Assembly (NCBI GenBank): GCA_033557465.1
Contig: CM066031.1
Location: 173,693,043 to 173,757,042 of the forward strand
Source of the DNA: Ichthyophis bannanicus
Lineage: Eukaryota; Chordata; Amphibia; Gymnophiona; Ichthyophiidae
DNA: 64,000 nucleotides
Direction: 5' to 3'
Shown here: positions 33,171 to 44,388 of the stretch, one piece after another
How positions within the stretch are numbered: position 1 is the first letter of the stretch
Layout of the letters: every line of letters begins with the position of its first letter
The notes under the pieces: model-generated
Told to the model about the DNA's origin: nothing
The model's input: only the letters and a program-made list of their open reading frames with translations
The model's database searches: none
Position numbers and translations under genes: made by a program

Positions 33171-35960
33171 AAACTGCCTCCAGTTTTGCAACTGATTCCT
33201 ATAGATTTTGGGGTGCTGAATCCAGGAAAAATAGCCAAAATGTTCCATCACGTCACGTTTTCTTGCAAAATTAGATTTCTTACCCATATAAGGAATGTTC
33301 ACATAATTTCTTTTTAGCCAACTGCAGTTTATTTTCTTGGCCCAAAATAGAGGTTGTAATGGTTAACTAACTAGAAACACTCCCTCATGATATTTTAGAG
33401 TGTTTTGTATTCATTTTATACATTAACAGGACAATTGGGAGGCGGGGGGCTAAATCCAGTACTCGCGCTGGCGCATGTTCTTTCCTGTTCGCCTCACCTC
33501 GTTCGCTCGCTCAAACACGGTGGTTGCGACATGAACGTTCCTGTCAAATTTCAGTTTCTTGCAAGTTCATTATTACCTTTTGTTTGCTCAGTCTAATCCA
33601 GCTTTATTCCGAAGTGGTTCACTACAGTTGTAGTTTGCAGTGCTGTGTATTTGTGATGGCTCACAGAGCCAGAGGTTGCGTCAACTCTCCGGACAGTTTT
33701 TGTTTTATTTGTGGGGAATATACCGTGAAAAAGCGGCAGAGGAACATTTCTGCATTTATTAAAAAAGTATATTTCGCCTATTTTGGTTTGAAGTTAGGCG
33801 ATCAAGACAAACCGTGGGCTCCTCACAAAGTGTGCAAGACATGTGAGGAAGATCTACGCTTATGGATGAAAGGTAAAAAACAAGCATTTCGTTTCGGAAT
33901 ACCTATGATGTGGCGTGAACAAAGAGACCACAGCAGTGACTGCTATTTTTGCTCTTGCATTGTGAAGGGATACAACTTAAAAAATAAGAACGTAATAAGT
34001 TACCCCAACCTTCCCTCAGCAATTAGGCCTATGCCTCATAGCAACGAAGTACCTGTGCCTGAACCACCAAAATCTTTGGATCATATTTGTGTGGACGGTT
34101 CTGATCATGATGAGACTCATCAGATGGCTTTTCCCGATGAGTCCAGTACCTCCGAGTTTGAAACTGAACCAGATCCGAAACCTGAACTTTTCTCTCAAGC
34201 TGAATTGAATGATTTAGTCCGGGATTTAGGACTCCCAAAAGATGCTGCCCAACTGCTAGGTTCTCGGCTTAAACAGAAAAATCTATTGTCACCAGGAACA
34301 ACTTTTTATTGGTACCGCAACTGCGAGACACAATTTTTGAAGTATTTCAGCAAAGAGGAAGATTTGGTATTTTGCAACGATATATACGGAGTGAAGGAAA
34401 AGTTTAAACTCAAGTATGATCCTGCTGAATGGCGGCTGTTCATTGATTCGTCAAAAGACAGCATAAAAGGTGTTCTTCTTCATAATGGCAACACATTCAC
34501 TTCAGTTCCTATTGCTCACTCTGTTATTCTCCAAGAAAAATACGAGAATTTGGCCCTGATTCTTCAGAAGATTCATTATGATGAGCATAAGTGGATGATT
34601 TGTGGAGACTTTAAAATTCTATCCATGCTATTAGGGCAGCAATCCGGTTTCACCAAATATCCCTGCTTCCTTTGCTTGTGGGACAGCCGGGCCCGCGACC
34701 TACACTGGGGGGAAAAAAGACTGGCCAATTCGTGAGTATTTGAGACCCGGTGAGAAAAATGTTCTTCATGAGAGCTTGGTACCTCGTGATAAAATTCTAT
34801 TACCACCTCTCCACATTAAGTTGGGTCTCATTAAGCAATTCATCAAGTCCCTTCCAAAAGATGGTGAGTGCTTTCGGTACCTTTGCTCAAAGTTCCCCCT
34901 ACTTTCTGAAGCAAAGCTAAAGGAAGGAGTGTTTGTTGGCCCTGATATAAGGAAACTCATTTCAGATGGAGCATTCGCTGAAACGATGTCTGAGAAGGAA
35001 AAAGAAGCCTGGGATTCCTTCAAGGATGTTGTTCTCAAATTCTTGGGGAACAGGCGGGATGAGAACTATAAGGATATTGTTGCCAGGATGCTCAATGCCT
35101 TCAAAGAACAAGGCTGTAACATGAGCCTGAAAGTCCATTTCTTGCACTCCCATGTGAACTACTTTCCCGAAAACTTGGGGGCGTACAGTGAAGAACAAGG
35201 TGAAAGGTTTCACCAGGACATCAAGGACGCAGAGAGAAGGTACCAAGGAAGATGGAACACCACTATGATGGCTGATTTCTGCTGGTTGCTGCTGCGGGAA
35301 ACCCCAGATGAAAAATACGCCAAGCAGCGCACCAAGAGAAGCATTCGGGGGAAGAAGAAACGGGCCCACCAGGAGATTGATTGACCCAAGAATGACTTTA
35401 AAATCTAAACTGTGTTGACAAATATCATGTTTTTACTAAACTTTGAAATACAAATTTGCTAGTTATTACCACAGTGTCGGATCTCATTTATTAGAATTTT
35501 ATTTTCACACCATCGGGTGTTTGTCTTCATGTATTGCAATGGTGCGGTTTGCGTTTTCTATTCTTACATACATACCTGTACAACATTTTTTGCACATTTC
35601 TTTGCTTTGCTTTGTGTCTAACCTCGCTCTTATATGCTCAATGTTTGTGCACATGTATGTGGCTGTTTTAAGTGCAGACAATTTTGCTACCATCACAGTG
35701 TGTTTTGTTGACATTACTCTATTCTTATGTGCTGCCTTGTTACAATTTTCTTTATTCTTATTTGAATAACTACTAAACAATTAGTATAAAGAATTCATCC
35801 AAGAAACTTTTATCTCGATCGCACTCAATCTGAAACGTTCACCTCAAACTGCTAACCCAATGTAGCAAAGAATCTGTACGTGATGGAGCAAATTGGTTAC
35901 CAGATTTGGATTCAGTGCACCAAAAAACGTAAAAAGCAATCGAAACATTAGAGGCAGTTT
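33171..35960 (+). mobile_element. DNA transposon of unassigned superfamily with 96 bp imperfect TIRs
   Basis: Left end 33171-33266 and the reverse complement of right end 35865-35960 align without gaps over 96 bp at about two positions in three. The outer 10 bp are identical (AAACTGCCTC) and an inner block is well conserved (CTCCATCACGT, T/C at one site). The only sizeable gene between them is a roughly 575-residue protein at 33656-35384. It interrupts an RTE LINE. A TSD is not visible because the flanks are A-rich. Class II nature is inferred from the TIRs and DDE-like motifs; I cannot name the superfamily. Confidence 0.75.
33656..35384 (+). pseudogene. Putative transposase, Cys-rich N-terminus and DDE-like motifs, one frameshift
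   Basis: The start is the ATG at 33656 (MAHRARGC). Residues 1-105 carry paired cysteines (CFIC 16-19, CKTC 60-63, CYFC 96-99), likely a zinc-binding DNA-recognition domain. An acidic linker covers about 130-178. Then come FIDSS (Asp264), ICGDFK (Asp318) and PCFLC (337-340). After a one-base slip in the G/A run near 34711-34720 the protein continues with PPLHIKLGLIKQF, VHFLHSHVNYFPEN and SEEQGERFHQDI, then a basic tail (KKKRAHQ). Asp264, Asp318 and the Glu of SEEQGE could form an RNase H-like triad with a helical insertion, but this is inference. I recall similar unannotated proteins from other animals. Apart from the frameshift it is unbroken. Confidence 0.65.
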
Positions 35961-35984
35961 AAAAAAAATTTTTTTTAGTGTACC

Positions 35985-36484
35985 TGTGTAATCTATTCAC
36001 CCTAACTCCTCTCCCTAACCCACAAGGCACTGCACACTTCCACCCCTCAATATCTTGCAGATCTGCTCCGTTTCCACACCCCCCGCCACACTCCATGCTC
36101 CTTTCACCTCAACCGCCTCACACTGCCTTCCCCTTCACGCGCTCACTTACAGTCTACTCGCTCCTCAGCCTTCTTCTTCGCTGGTCCCTCACTATGGAAC
36201 TCTCTCCCCCCTACCCTTCGGCTCGAATCCCACTTCCCTACCTTTAAACGTTCCCTCAAGACTTACCTCTTTTCCCTAGCCTTTGACCTCCCCCTCTCCC
36301 AGCCCTGACCCTTCTCCCTCATCCTTTGTCCCACCTCACTCTTGTCTTCTTCCTTTACTGTCACATTGTAACTTCCTTTCACTTTCTGGCCTCGCGCCAC
36401 TCTGTCTTTGGAATTTTGTTACCATTGTAAACCGTCCTGCTTACCACTGAAGGGCGGTCAAGCAAATAAATAAAGATAAAGATA
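35985..36484 (+). mobile_element. L2-clade LINE 3' fragment (family of 51181-52060)
   Basis: Decayed C-terminal codons (THKALHTSTPQYL-like, then FHLNRL, SAFFF-like) and a tail gaagggcggtcaagcaaataaataaa match the better copy ending near 52050 (gaagggcggtcaatcaaataaa). No RT core remains. Confidence 0.75.
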
Positions 36485-36985
36485 TTCATCTCAAAACCTT
36501 CTTCCAGCAAAACAAGCGCCAACTTTATACATGGATTTCACCCAATGGATTGTACAGAAATCAAATTGACTACATCTGTGGAAAAGCTCAATAACATCAA
36601 CAAAGACAAAACCTGGAGCTGACTGTGGTACAGATCACCAACTACTAGTATGCAAACTCAAGCTAAAGTTGAAAAAGAGCAAGCTATTCGTGAATGTAGC
36701 AAAATATGACCTTGAGAATACACCACTAGAATTTAAAGACTGCCTGAGAAGTCAATTTGCTGCTTTAGATACAAATGACAGTGTTTCAGAAGAGTTATGG
36801 GTTGACATCAAGAAGGTTGTGTTGGAAGAAAGCGATAAGTCTCTACATAAGGTGAAAAAGCAAAAATGGCCAAAATCGATGATTGAAGAAACTCTGAAAA
36901 TTGTTCAGAAATGCAGAGAAGCTAAAGCCAGAGGAGAAAGAGAGGCAATTTCAGAACTCAACAGAGATTTCCATCGTGCAGCAAG
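36485..36985 (+). mobile_element. RTE copy 1, part 2 (end of endonuclease and linker)
   Basis: Resumes with residues like LKTFFQQNKRQLYTWISPNG, then RNQIDYI. An open frame at 36669-37001 (LEFKDCLRSQFAAL, ELNRDFHRAARH) is the RTE linker between endonuclease and RT. It breaks at about 36985 by insertion of an L2 fragment. Confidence 0.8.
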
Positions 36986-37627
36986 ACATTTATTTATTTA
37001 ACAAGTTATAAATATACTGCCCCTTTCCAGAGATCAGGAGTGGTTTACATAGAACAATTGAAACATTTTACATTGAACAGGATAACTTATGTACAGTTAA
37101 CATATGTAACTATCTTACAGAAACTATATACATTGCGAGTACAATCTTGCAGCAAGGGTTAGTATTCTTAATGACCAAGAGAATTTGGGTGCATCTGTGT
37201 ATTTGAGGGTTGGGCAGTATTATGGCAGCTTCCATAATTCTCAGTGGACAAGTATGTTTTTAGTTCTTTTCTGAACTGGAGGAGATCATTTACAGCTCTA
37301 AAGTTGTCAGGGAGGGTATTTCATATTGTAGGGGCAACATAGGAAAAGGCTCTGGAGCTGGTAGAGTGGTTTGTATTATGGATGTGGTTTGGTATAATAT
37401 AAGTGTTTTGTGAGCAATTTATTCAAAATCTATATTCCATAGGGGAAATGAGGAGGGAAGACAAGGGAGTGGAGGATATTTTGTTATGGTGCTTAAATAT
37501 GATCATCAGGCATTTGTAGTTCATCCTTGCTCCAACTGGCAACCAGTGGAGAGGACTGGGGAGATGTGATCAGTGCGGTGAGCCTTATATAAGATGCATG
37601 CTGCCAGGTTCTGGGCTAGTTGTAACT
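36986..37627 (-). mobile_element. L2-clade LINE 3' fragment, minus strand
   Basis: On the minus strand, decayed codons resemble the L2 C-terminus (QNLAACI, DHISPVL) and the 3' end is an aaataaataaat tail abutting 36986. It separates two parts of the RTE. Confidence 0.7.
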
Positions 37628-37960
37628 AGTGAATGATATGACAAGGAAAAGTACTACAATGACACATACAAGTAAATAGAATCAGAAGCTATTAGAGGAA
37701 AAACAAGATAGTTTTTTCTAAAGCTATGAGAGTTAAAGAAAAAATTCCAGCCTCAAATTGGAATGCTGCAAGATGCTCAAGGATCCATGTTGAATGATGC
37801 TGAGAAGATCAAGAAAAGGTGGAAAGAATATGCACAGTCATTATATCATAAAGATCAAGTAAACCAACAGTCATTTCAACCTATACCTTATGATCAGGAG
37901 CCATTGATGATGAAAGAAGAAGTCGAAGCAGTATTGAAAGCCTTATCAAAAAACAATAGG
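37628..37960 (+). mobile_element. RTE copy 1, part 3 (start of RT)
   Basis: Residues KEKYYNDTYK, then LQDAQGSMLNDAEKIKKRWKEY and PIPYDQEPLMMKEEVEAVLK match copy 2 (63840-63996) closely. The element ends abruptly at ALSKNN where copy 2 continues, so it is broken or truncated here. Confidence 0.85.
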
Positions 37961-38315
37961 TAAAACAAATATAGACAGGAACGCTAAATTTTATCAATAT
38001 GGAACCAAAATCTTCTTTTTACTATCTCTCATAGATACTTTAAACACTTTTTTGTATTATCGTTGAAGGTCTCAGACTTCATTGGCACTCATTTTCAGAC
38101 TTACAATATGTCCAACATTAGTGCCTAATAGCATCAACGACCTTCAGCGAAACCTTCAGTTAATAGTGAAAGCGGATGGGGCTCTTCTTTTATATTCCAC
38201 TACCCAAATCTCAATGTTGTTGTTCATATTATAAAACCACCCTAGTGGTTCAATGGTCAACAGCTATCGAATACTTAGCTTCTGTTTTAATTTTTCTTCA
38301 TCATGCTCCCATCAC
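37961..38315. other. No gene recognised
   Basis: AT-rich sequence between the broken RTE and the hairpin. It may belong to the same element as the hairpin (see that entry). Confidence 0.45.
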
Positions 38316-38476
38316 GCTTTTTGATCCTGACGCCCTCCTCCGGCGCCTCCGTTGCATTCCACAATTGTTGTTTCCTCAGGGGATCACTGTTCACTGCTTA
38401 ATAAGTGATCCCCTGAGGAAACAACAATTGTGAAATGCAACGGAGGTGCCGGAGGAGGGTGTCGGGATCAAAAAGC
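38316..38476. repeat. Near-perfect hairpin, 72 nt arms
   Basis: Arms 38316-38387 and 38405-38476 are inverted copies with four mismatches, all transitions, around a 17 nt loop. The inner part reads tttcctcaggggatcac. This may be the head-to-head junction of two copies of one repeat, possibly Penelope-like, but no protein supports that. Confidence 0.85.
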
Positions 38477-38489
38477 TGGACAAGGAGAG

Positions 38490-40860
38490 ATTGGCCATGC
38501 TTCTTCGGAAGCAGTCAAAAAACCACTCCTGGCTGTGGCTGCAGGGCGGACTGGTTCTTTTGAGACTTTGGGTTGTCCTTGATCCTTTAACTGGGATGGC
38601 TAAAAGCTCTGTTAGGCCTGATAGCTCTGATATTGTGGGTAGTACCTGCACTTGCACAGGCAAAAGGCCCTCTTATCCGCAGACTTCTTTTTGGAAGGAT
38701 CTGTGGTTTTCCATGGATTTTCCAAACAGGTTCCCCCCCCCTCCCCCCAGCAGAGTATAGCAGCTAAATTATCTTGATTCAAGGTCCAAAGACTGCAGCC
38801 AGGTCAGGCAATGGGCACCGATGCCCACAACAACCTCCTGACTGATCGACTCAGGCATCATATGCAGCCCTGCTCATATAGTTGGAGCAGTTTTTGTCCC
38901 ACCCCACCAGTACCCAAACGTTCTCAAGGCACTCCAGGGGTATCAAAGCAGAAAACTCACTGATGTCTCCATGACATCCTTGAGAAACATGGGCATATAT
39001 AATTGATAAGACAGGATATGAACCACTAGCATGGACCCTAGTAGTATCAAGGATGTGGGTTTCTCTTCCTGGTGGAACTGAGGAGTGAGTTTTAGAACTC
39101 TTTGTCTGGTGCATGGCTGATTCCACTAACGTGGAGTTAGGGGGCAATTGATATACAAAGCCGGTGTAGTTTTGTACCCTGTACATGGTGTCCAGCCCCA
39201 TTCTAATGGCAGGCACCACCTTGGGTTTTCCCACATTCAGAGCAGGAGACGATGGAGGATGCAGTATGCTGGCACTGGGACAGCCTCCTTGGGTGGCAAG
39301 GGATACTGAAGTATCTCAAGTTCCTTGGCTCTTAGTTTCTTCTTGGCCTCCAGAGTAAAAAAAAGGGCCTTTGCCATGTCGCAGACAAACTCATGAAAGA
39401 AGTCCTCTGGCGAAGACTTTTGTCTCTCATAGGGAGAGGACGGATCTCAAGGGATGTCCCACTGGCGGTCTGAGGCCGGAGACTCCTCCTCCATCTCCCA
39501 ACCATTGGAGTCAGAGTCTGACAGAAAATGGAAATAGCTCCTGGCCTCCTCCCAGTGCCTCTGCCACTCAGGCAAGTACAATGGGGGTTGAGGTGTCCAA
39601 TATTGATGCATCATAGCATCGGAACCAGAGGCACTGGTGGGAGAGATGGTGATCAGCACTGAGATGGAGTCTGGTCTTCGACCCGATTGCCCTCCAAAGC
39701 TGAGAAGGGCATAGGTCTCCAGGAATGGCTGAGCCACGACTGGTGATGCCACCATACCAGTAGGGTGCACCACTGGCATCAGGGCCCCTGCGGACATTGG
39801 GGTCACTGTGGGCTGGGCTGCCAGGAATGCTACCATGCTCCTTGGCCAGCACTGCTATCTTCAAACTTGTCAGGGCCGGGTCAGTTGCCTCAGCCTCCAA
39901 CTCTGGCAACTGTGTCAGGAACTCCTCAATGGTCAGAGCATTGGGAGTAGATCCCTCTCACTAGGGCAGCTTAGCAGGCTGCTCCTGGCCATCATCCTTG
40001 GAGTTATGTCAAGAGAGACTTCAATGCCAGTGCCCTTGGGGTTTCCCCCTGCCCTCGGCATTGGCTCTCGATGTTGATGGGGTGGAAGACCAGTCCACTC
40101 TAAAGATGAAGGACAACCTCTGGTCCATGGCACTGCAGCTCCTTGACTCGGTGAGCTTGGGCACCATGCAATGCCAAAGCCTTAGCGGAACCCCTCGAGC
40201 ACATTGATGCTGATGTCAATGTCAGTGCTGAGGATGCCGACTCCAACAGCCCAAACACTCATGCTGTTTCTGGTGGTTCTTCAAGTCCTTCCTTGTCATC
40301 TGTAAGCACAGATTATAAGTAGAGGTCTCATGGTTGAGCCCTAGGCACTGAATGCACAATTATGGCAGTCCGTCATTGAGATGGTGTGGGCACACCAGAT
40401 GCATTTTTTTAAACTTGCTGGCCGGCTTTGACATATTGGGAAAGACGCCTGCCGCCAAATCAAATGATTCCAATATTCCAGCCGGCCAGGGAACATGCAG
40501 GAAAAATGACCCCACACTGAAAAAAGAAAAGAAAAAGAAAAATGAAGCAGCGTTGAGTGACTCATCTAATGGGAAGGCAAAGAAAACAGCTAAGTGATAA
40601 CCCCCCCAAAAAAAACAAAACACAATGGGACAAAATCGAATCATACTTTTCCAAGGGAACAGGACAGACACCAATTGGGCTCCACAGAAAAGAGAAGATT
40701 GAAGTAAAGATGGCTCTGGCGGGCAGGAAGATAGCACACATGCGCGATGGAGCTCCCAAAAGCTTCCTGTGGAAGCTGGGGAGCATTTCTGCATGGGTTC
40801 CATCAGTGACATCACCCATATATGAGGACTTACTTCCTTCTTGTTCCTTGGAAACATAAA
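38490..40860 (-). mobile_element. DIRS element copy 2, gag and 5' terminal region, decayed
   Basis: On the minus strand, 38851-39234 encodes GLDTMYRVQNYTGF, ESAMHQTKSSKTHSS and VPPGRETHILDT, alignable with DIRS gag at 2600-2900. The 39250-39840 region holds further gag-like sequence, and 40730-40860 matches the terminal region of copy 1. RT and recombinase are absent, so this is a fragment. The left boundary is uncertain. Confidence 0.7.
38851..39234 (-). pseudogene. DIRS gag fragment
   Basis: An open stretch of 127 codons without the N-terminal cysteines. Only the C-terminal conserved block is recognisable, including THSS-x-PPGRE. Too partial to function. Confidence 0.7.
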
Positions 40861-40897
40861 GTCAAAGAACTTTGAAAACAGAGAGAAACAGAGAGAA

Positions 40898-41652
40898 ATA
40901 AGAAAACAGAGGTCCTATTCATTACAAGGAATCAAAGCTTCTCCACGCCACCTTCCCTAAAAGTCGACGAAGCAAAACTCCAGTCCAAACCCTCAATCAG
41001 GTACCTTGGAGTCACACTAGATCAGCGCCTGGACATGAAGGCACACATAGGCAACACGGTGAGAGCGGTGTACCACAAGATCCGATCTCTCAAGCACCTA
41101 AGATCCTTGCTAACACCAGACGACTTCAGGACAGTCTATCAGCTACTAATCATACCACATCTGGATTATGCAAACTCAATTCTGCATGTTCTCCCTCAAA
41201 CCACACTGAACCCACTGCAGCTGGCGATGAATGCCGTGGCAAGAGTCCTCCATGGAGCATCCAGGAAAGACCATGTGACCCCCATCCTGAAGCACCTACA
41301 CTGGCTCCCAATATGCGGCAGACTCACATACAAAATCTTACTGCTGACATTTAAGGCCATCAACGGACTCTCATCCACATCACTAACAGAGCTGATCCAG
41401 ACAACACCCCACAATAGGTCTAGAAGATCTACAGCAGTCAATACGCTGATAGTCCTGAAATCAGTAACCCAATGCACAGGTTCAACCGCAAACAGAGCCT
41501 TCAAATTCAGTGTGCCAAGATGCTGGAATGCCCTACCTCCCAGCGTACGAGCAATCCCTGAACTAACACAGTTTAGAAAGGCATTGAAACACCATCTCTT
41601 CCTCCAGTATTACCCCCTAGACAGCACCTTAATAGCCCCATCGGCCACTTAG
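40898..41652 (+). pseudogene. L2-clade RT C-terminal region (open frame, truncated)
   Basis: Residues include IRYLGVTLDQRLDMKAHI, HLDYANSILHVLPQTT, HVTPILKHLHWLPICGRL and FRKALKHHLF, the standard L2 C-terminal domain after the RT palm. The frame is intact from 41035 to the TAG at 41650-41652, but the catalytic palm is missing, so it is a 5'-truncated copy. Confidence 0.85.
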
Positions 41653-41880
41653 CCGACACAGTTCAGTAACCCTTCCACACAATCAACCATGACTTTCTCC
41701 AGCAAGGTGATACCTATCTTGCCTCATAGATGCACATAGTTTACCCTTGTTATCCAAGTTCTATTACCTTGTTCAATGTAAACACAAATCAGCTAATGAG
41801 ATGTGTAAGTTGTTGTATGTAAACCGTGCTGATGCCGAATAGCGTGGTATAGAAGAGACTGTAAATAAATAAATAAACTG
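40898..41880 (+). mobile_element. L2-clade LINE, 3' third, with (TAAA) tail
   Basis: Begins in the RT thumb (KTEVLFITRN) and runs to a taaataaataaa tail. The 3' UTR end, gtaaaccgtgctgatgccgaatagcgtgg, is nearly the same as the tail of the SINE at 46430-46499 and the fragment at 53835-53900, marking this family as the SINE's LINE partner. Confidence 0.85.
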
Positions 41881-42446
41881 GCAAGGTATTTTGCAGAGAA
41901 ATGTGCTACCTAGTGTCAGAAATCTAGGCCTGGTTTGTAGGGCTTGGGTCCTCCATCAGGACAATAACTCAAAACATACAGCCAAAATTACAAAATAATG
42001 CTTAAAAAGGAAAAAATGGACTGTTTTAAACTGGTCAGCAATGAGTCCTGATCTCAATCTAATTGAGAACCTTTGGAAAGAGCTGAAATCTGCCATTGAA
42101 TCCTGGAAACATTCATGAGATGGAACAAATCACAGTTGAAGAGTGGGAGAAAATACCAGCAGACAGATGTACGAAACTTATAGATGGCTACAAGAAACGT
42201 TTTGGAGGCTGTCATCACTGTTAAGGGTTGTGCAACCAAATATTAGTAAAAGGTGCCAGTCAGATTTCGCTTTTTCTCAGAAATTACTGCATCAAAGTTG
42301 AACAGACATCCTTTTTTGTTGTATACCTTTGCACATACTATTAAAATATAATGATGACATACAACTAGAATATTTCCAATTTCTTAAGATATTATATACA
42401 ACATACCTAAAATTCAAGGGTGCCAATAATGTTGACCACAACTGTA
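41881..42446 (+). mobile_element. Tc1-like transposon remnant (3' half)
   Basis: Decayed codons resemble the Tc1 C-terminus: QDN...KHTA (last catalytic block), then S-x-DL-x-(L/P)IENLWKELK-like sequence near 42035-42085, and an EEW-like segment. The right end gggtgccaataatgttgaccacaactg, ending at 42444, is the familiar Tc1 inverted repeat, with TA at 42445-42446. The left half is missing. Confidence 0.8.
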
Positions 42447-43464
42447 TTTAAGTGAGTGTACATCATGTCCCAGAGAAAGAGAGAAAGGAGTCCTGTATGA
42501 ATGTATAGTTAGGGATTTATAATCATCCTTTTATTTTTATGTTAGATAGGGAAAGTGTTTGGAAAACCAAAAGGAGAAACCAGAAAACGTATGCTTCCCG
42601 TTAGAAGTTTGAATTATTGGTTTAATTACAGTTAGAGGGGCATTCTGTGCTGGCTATCTCCCCTTTGTACAGCTGATCAGAATTGGGCTATACAAAGGTA
42701 GACCCTATTCGGATCGCACGGGGGGGGGGGGGAGATATGCCCGAGGGATCAAAATCGGGTCTACGGCCTGGACATGCTGGCCGTGGGCCGATTCCAGTCG
42801 GCCACATATCCAGCCTACATACCCGGCTAACTCAGCCAGGCTCCTGAATGGAGCCGCAGTGCCATGCTGTCCTGTTGACATGGCACCACAGCTCCATTCA
42901 GCAGCCGCAATACCCTGCCGCAGGAAGCAATCTTCGTTCCCTGCAGCCCAACCCCCGATCTGGCCTTCCATGGCCAGGGTTGGGCTGCGGGGAATCCCCT
43001 CACCTGCGTCCCCGGGTCCCACGTTGCAAGCCCTCTCCGTTCAGGGACTCTTATTCCTTTGAGGGGGAATAAGTCCCCCATCTAGATTCGAGGCCCTGGA
43101 CGTACAGAACCGACCTCGGAATTGGCACTGTACATCCGGGTTCACTCTCCTCCCATCGCCCACCCTTGCTCATCCTCTGCCCCACCCACGAACAGAGCTC
43201 CTCATACAAATTGCCTGTTCGTAAGGGGAGCTCTGTCCCCAGCAAGCTGCTCGGCCATTCAGCATGACCCCGTTAGGGAGTAGGTTTGTTTCAGTGTTCA
43301 AGTTCCTGTGCAACGCAGACCCAGTCCAGAGGGAGAAAATATCTGGTTTCTGATCCTGATCCACAGCCAGAACCGGTACCAATGGGCTCTGATGCTGAAA
43401 GGTGGGAACCTAGAAGAAAAAAAAGAAAAACAGATTGATAAGTAACTCTTGAACACACACTGCG
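42447..43464. other. No gene recognised; poly-G run at 42720
   Basis: GC-rich at 42700-43250, with overlapping short open frames on both strands that have no motif. Confidence 0.5.
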
Positions 43465-44388
43465 GTGTTATTAATCTTTTTTGAGTACTGTGATGCCCAA
43501 AGCGTTTCTGAGCCTATGAAAATAGGAGAAAGACACACATTTACCTGTAGGGAGAGAAACAGGCAGGAGGCTTGTAGATCTCAAACTGCAGCTAAGCAGA
43601 AAAAAACTCATCTAGTTCCTAGCTGCAAGCCACGCCCTAGCTCTGAAGCAAGCTGTAAAGCTAATGAGAGCCAGCTGGGGGAGGAGCACGAGGCTACACT
43701 TCAGGCACATTCAAATAGAGTCACCAGGGAAACAGAAGGGGGAGGAGTTACCAGGGAAGCAGAACGCAACAGGAGTCCTAAGGAGTTGGAAGGAAGGAAG
43801 ACCTTCAGAGCAGCAGAAGGAAAAGGAGTTTCCAAAGGCAGCCCAAGGGAGGGCTCCAGAGAGAAGGAACCAGGGAGACAGAGCCATAAGAAAAGCTCAG
43901 CCTCAGAGAACACTGAGAAATGCATTGGAATTCTCAGGGGTAAAAGCCATAATCCAGAGAGGAGCCAATGTTGCAGAGGAACTGTTTTGGGCACTGGAGA
44001 TAGGAGACTGCTAGCTGAGAGAAGCCCTGATGAGGAGCCAGGTCCTTCAGCAGCAATCCAGAAACTTGCTGGAAACTTGCCTGCTACAAAGAGGACTGTG
44101 AGTAACTCTGTGACTAACAGTAGATTAGGTCAGCTAGAAGCACTGAGCCACTTAATGAGAAAGAAGAGGTTGCCAGTGTCTGCTGAAAACCCTCTAGATA
44201 AGGAAAAGTCTTGTTGGAGAAAATTATTAGAGTTGCTGGAAAGTGCGAAGCCTGAGTTTACACAAGGAGGTTTAGACCACAATACTGAAAGCACAGCTTC
44301 AGAAGAAATGCAGACAGAAGGCTATGGTTCTGATCATGACTCAGAATCTTCTGTGATGGATTGTTCTCTCTCTCATAGGACCTTATAA
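43465..44388 (+). CDS. Unrecognised 307-codon open frame
   Basis: The product is very polar, rich in E, K, S, R and G, with no signal peptide after the first few residues, no membrane segment and no motif I recognise. It ends in an acidic stretch (SDHDSESSVMDC). It could be a leader ORF within an LTR-like unit: AATAAA-type signals near 44715 and a terminal gggcgcaaca at 44852-44862 would fit an LTR ending in CA, but no partner LTR or TSD was found. Composition alone could also produce it. Low confidence that it is a real gene. Confidence 0.2.
   Translation: MLLIFFEYCDAQSVSEPMKIGERHTFTCRERNRQEACRSQTAAKQKKTHLVPSCKPRPSSEASCKANESQLGEEHEATLQAHSNRVTRETEGGGVTREAERNRSPKELEGRKTFRAAEGKGVSKGSPREGSREKEPGRQSHKKSSASENTEKCIGILRGKSHNPERSQCCRGTVLGTGDRRLLAERSPDEEPGPSAAIQKLAGNLPATKRTVSNSVTNSRLGQLEALSHLMRKKRLPVSAENPLDKEKSCWRKLLELLESAKPEFTQGGLDHNTESTASEEMQTEGYGSDHDSESSVMDCSLSHRTL

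Noticed and set aside
35443..35769. Hydrophobic 108-codon frame near the right end of the unassigned transposon
   Set aside because: T-rich sequence gives membrane-like translation. No start context or conserved motif. Kept as non-coding unless other copies conserve it.
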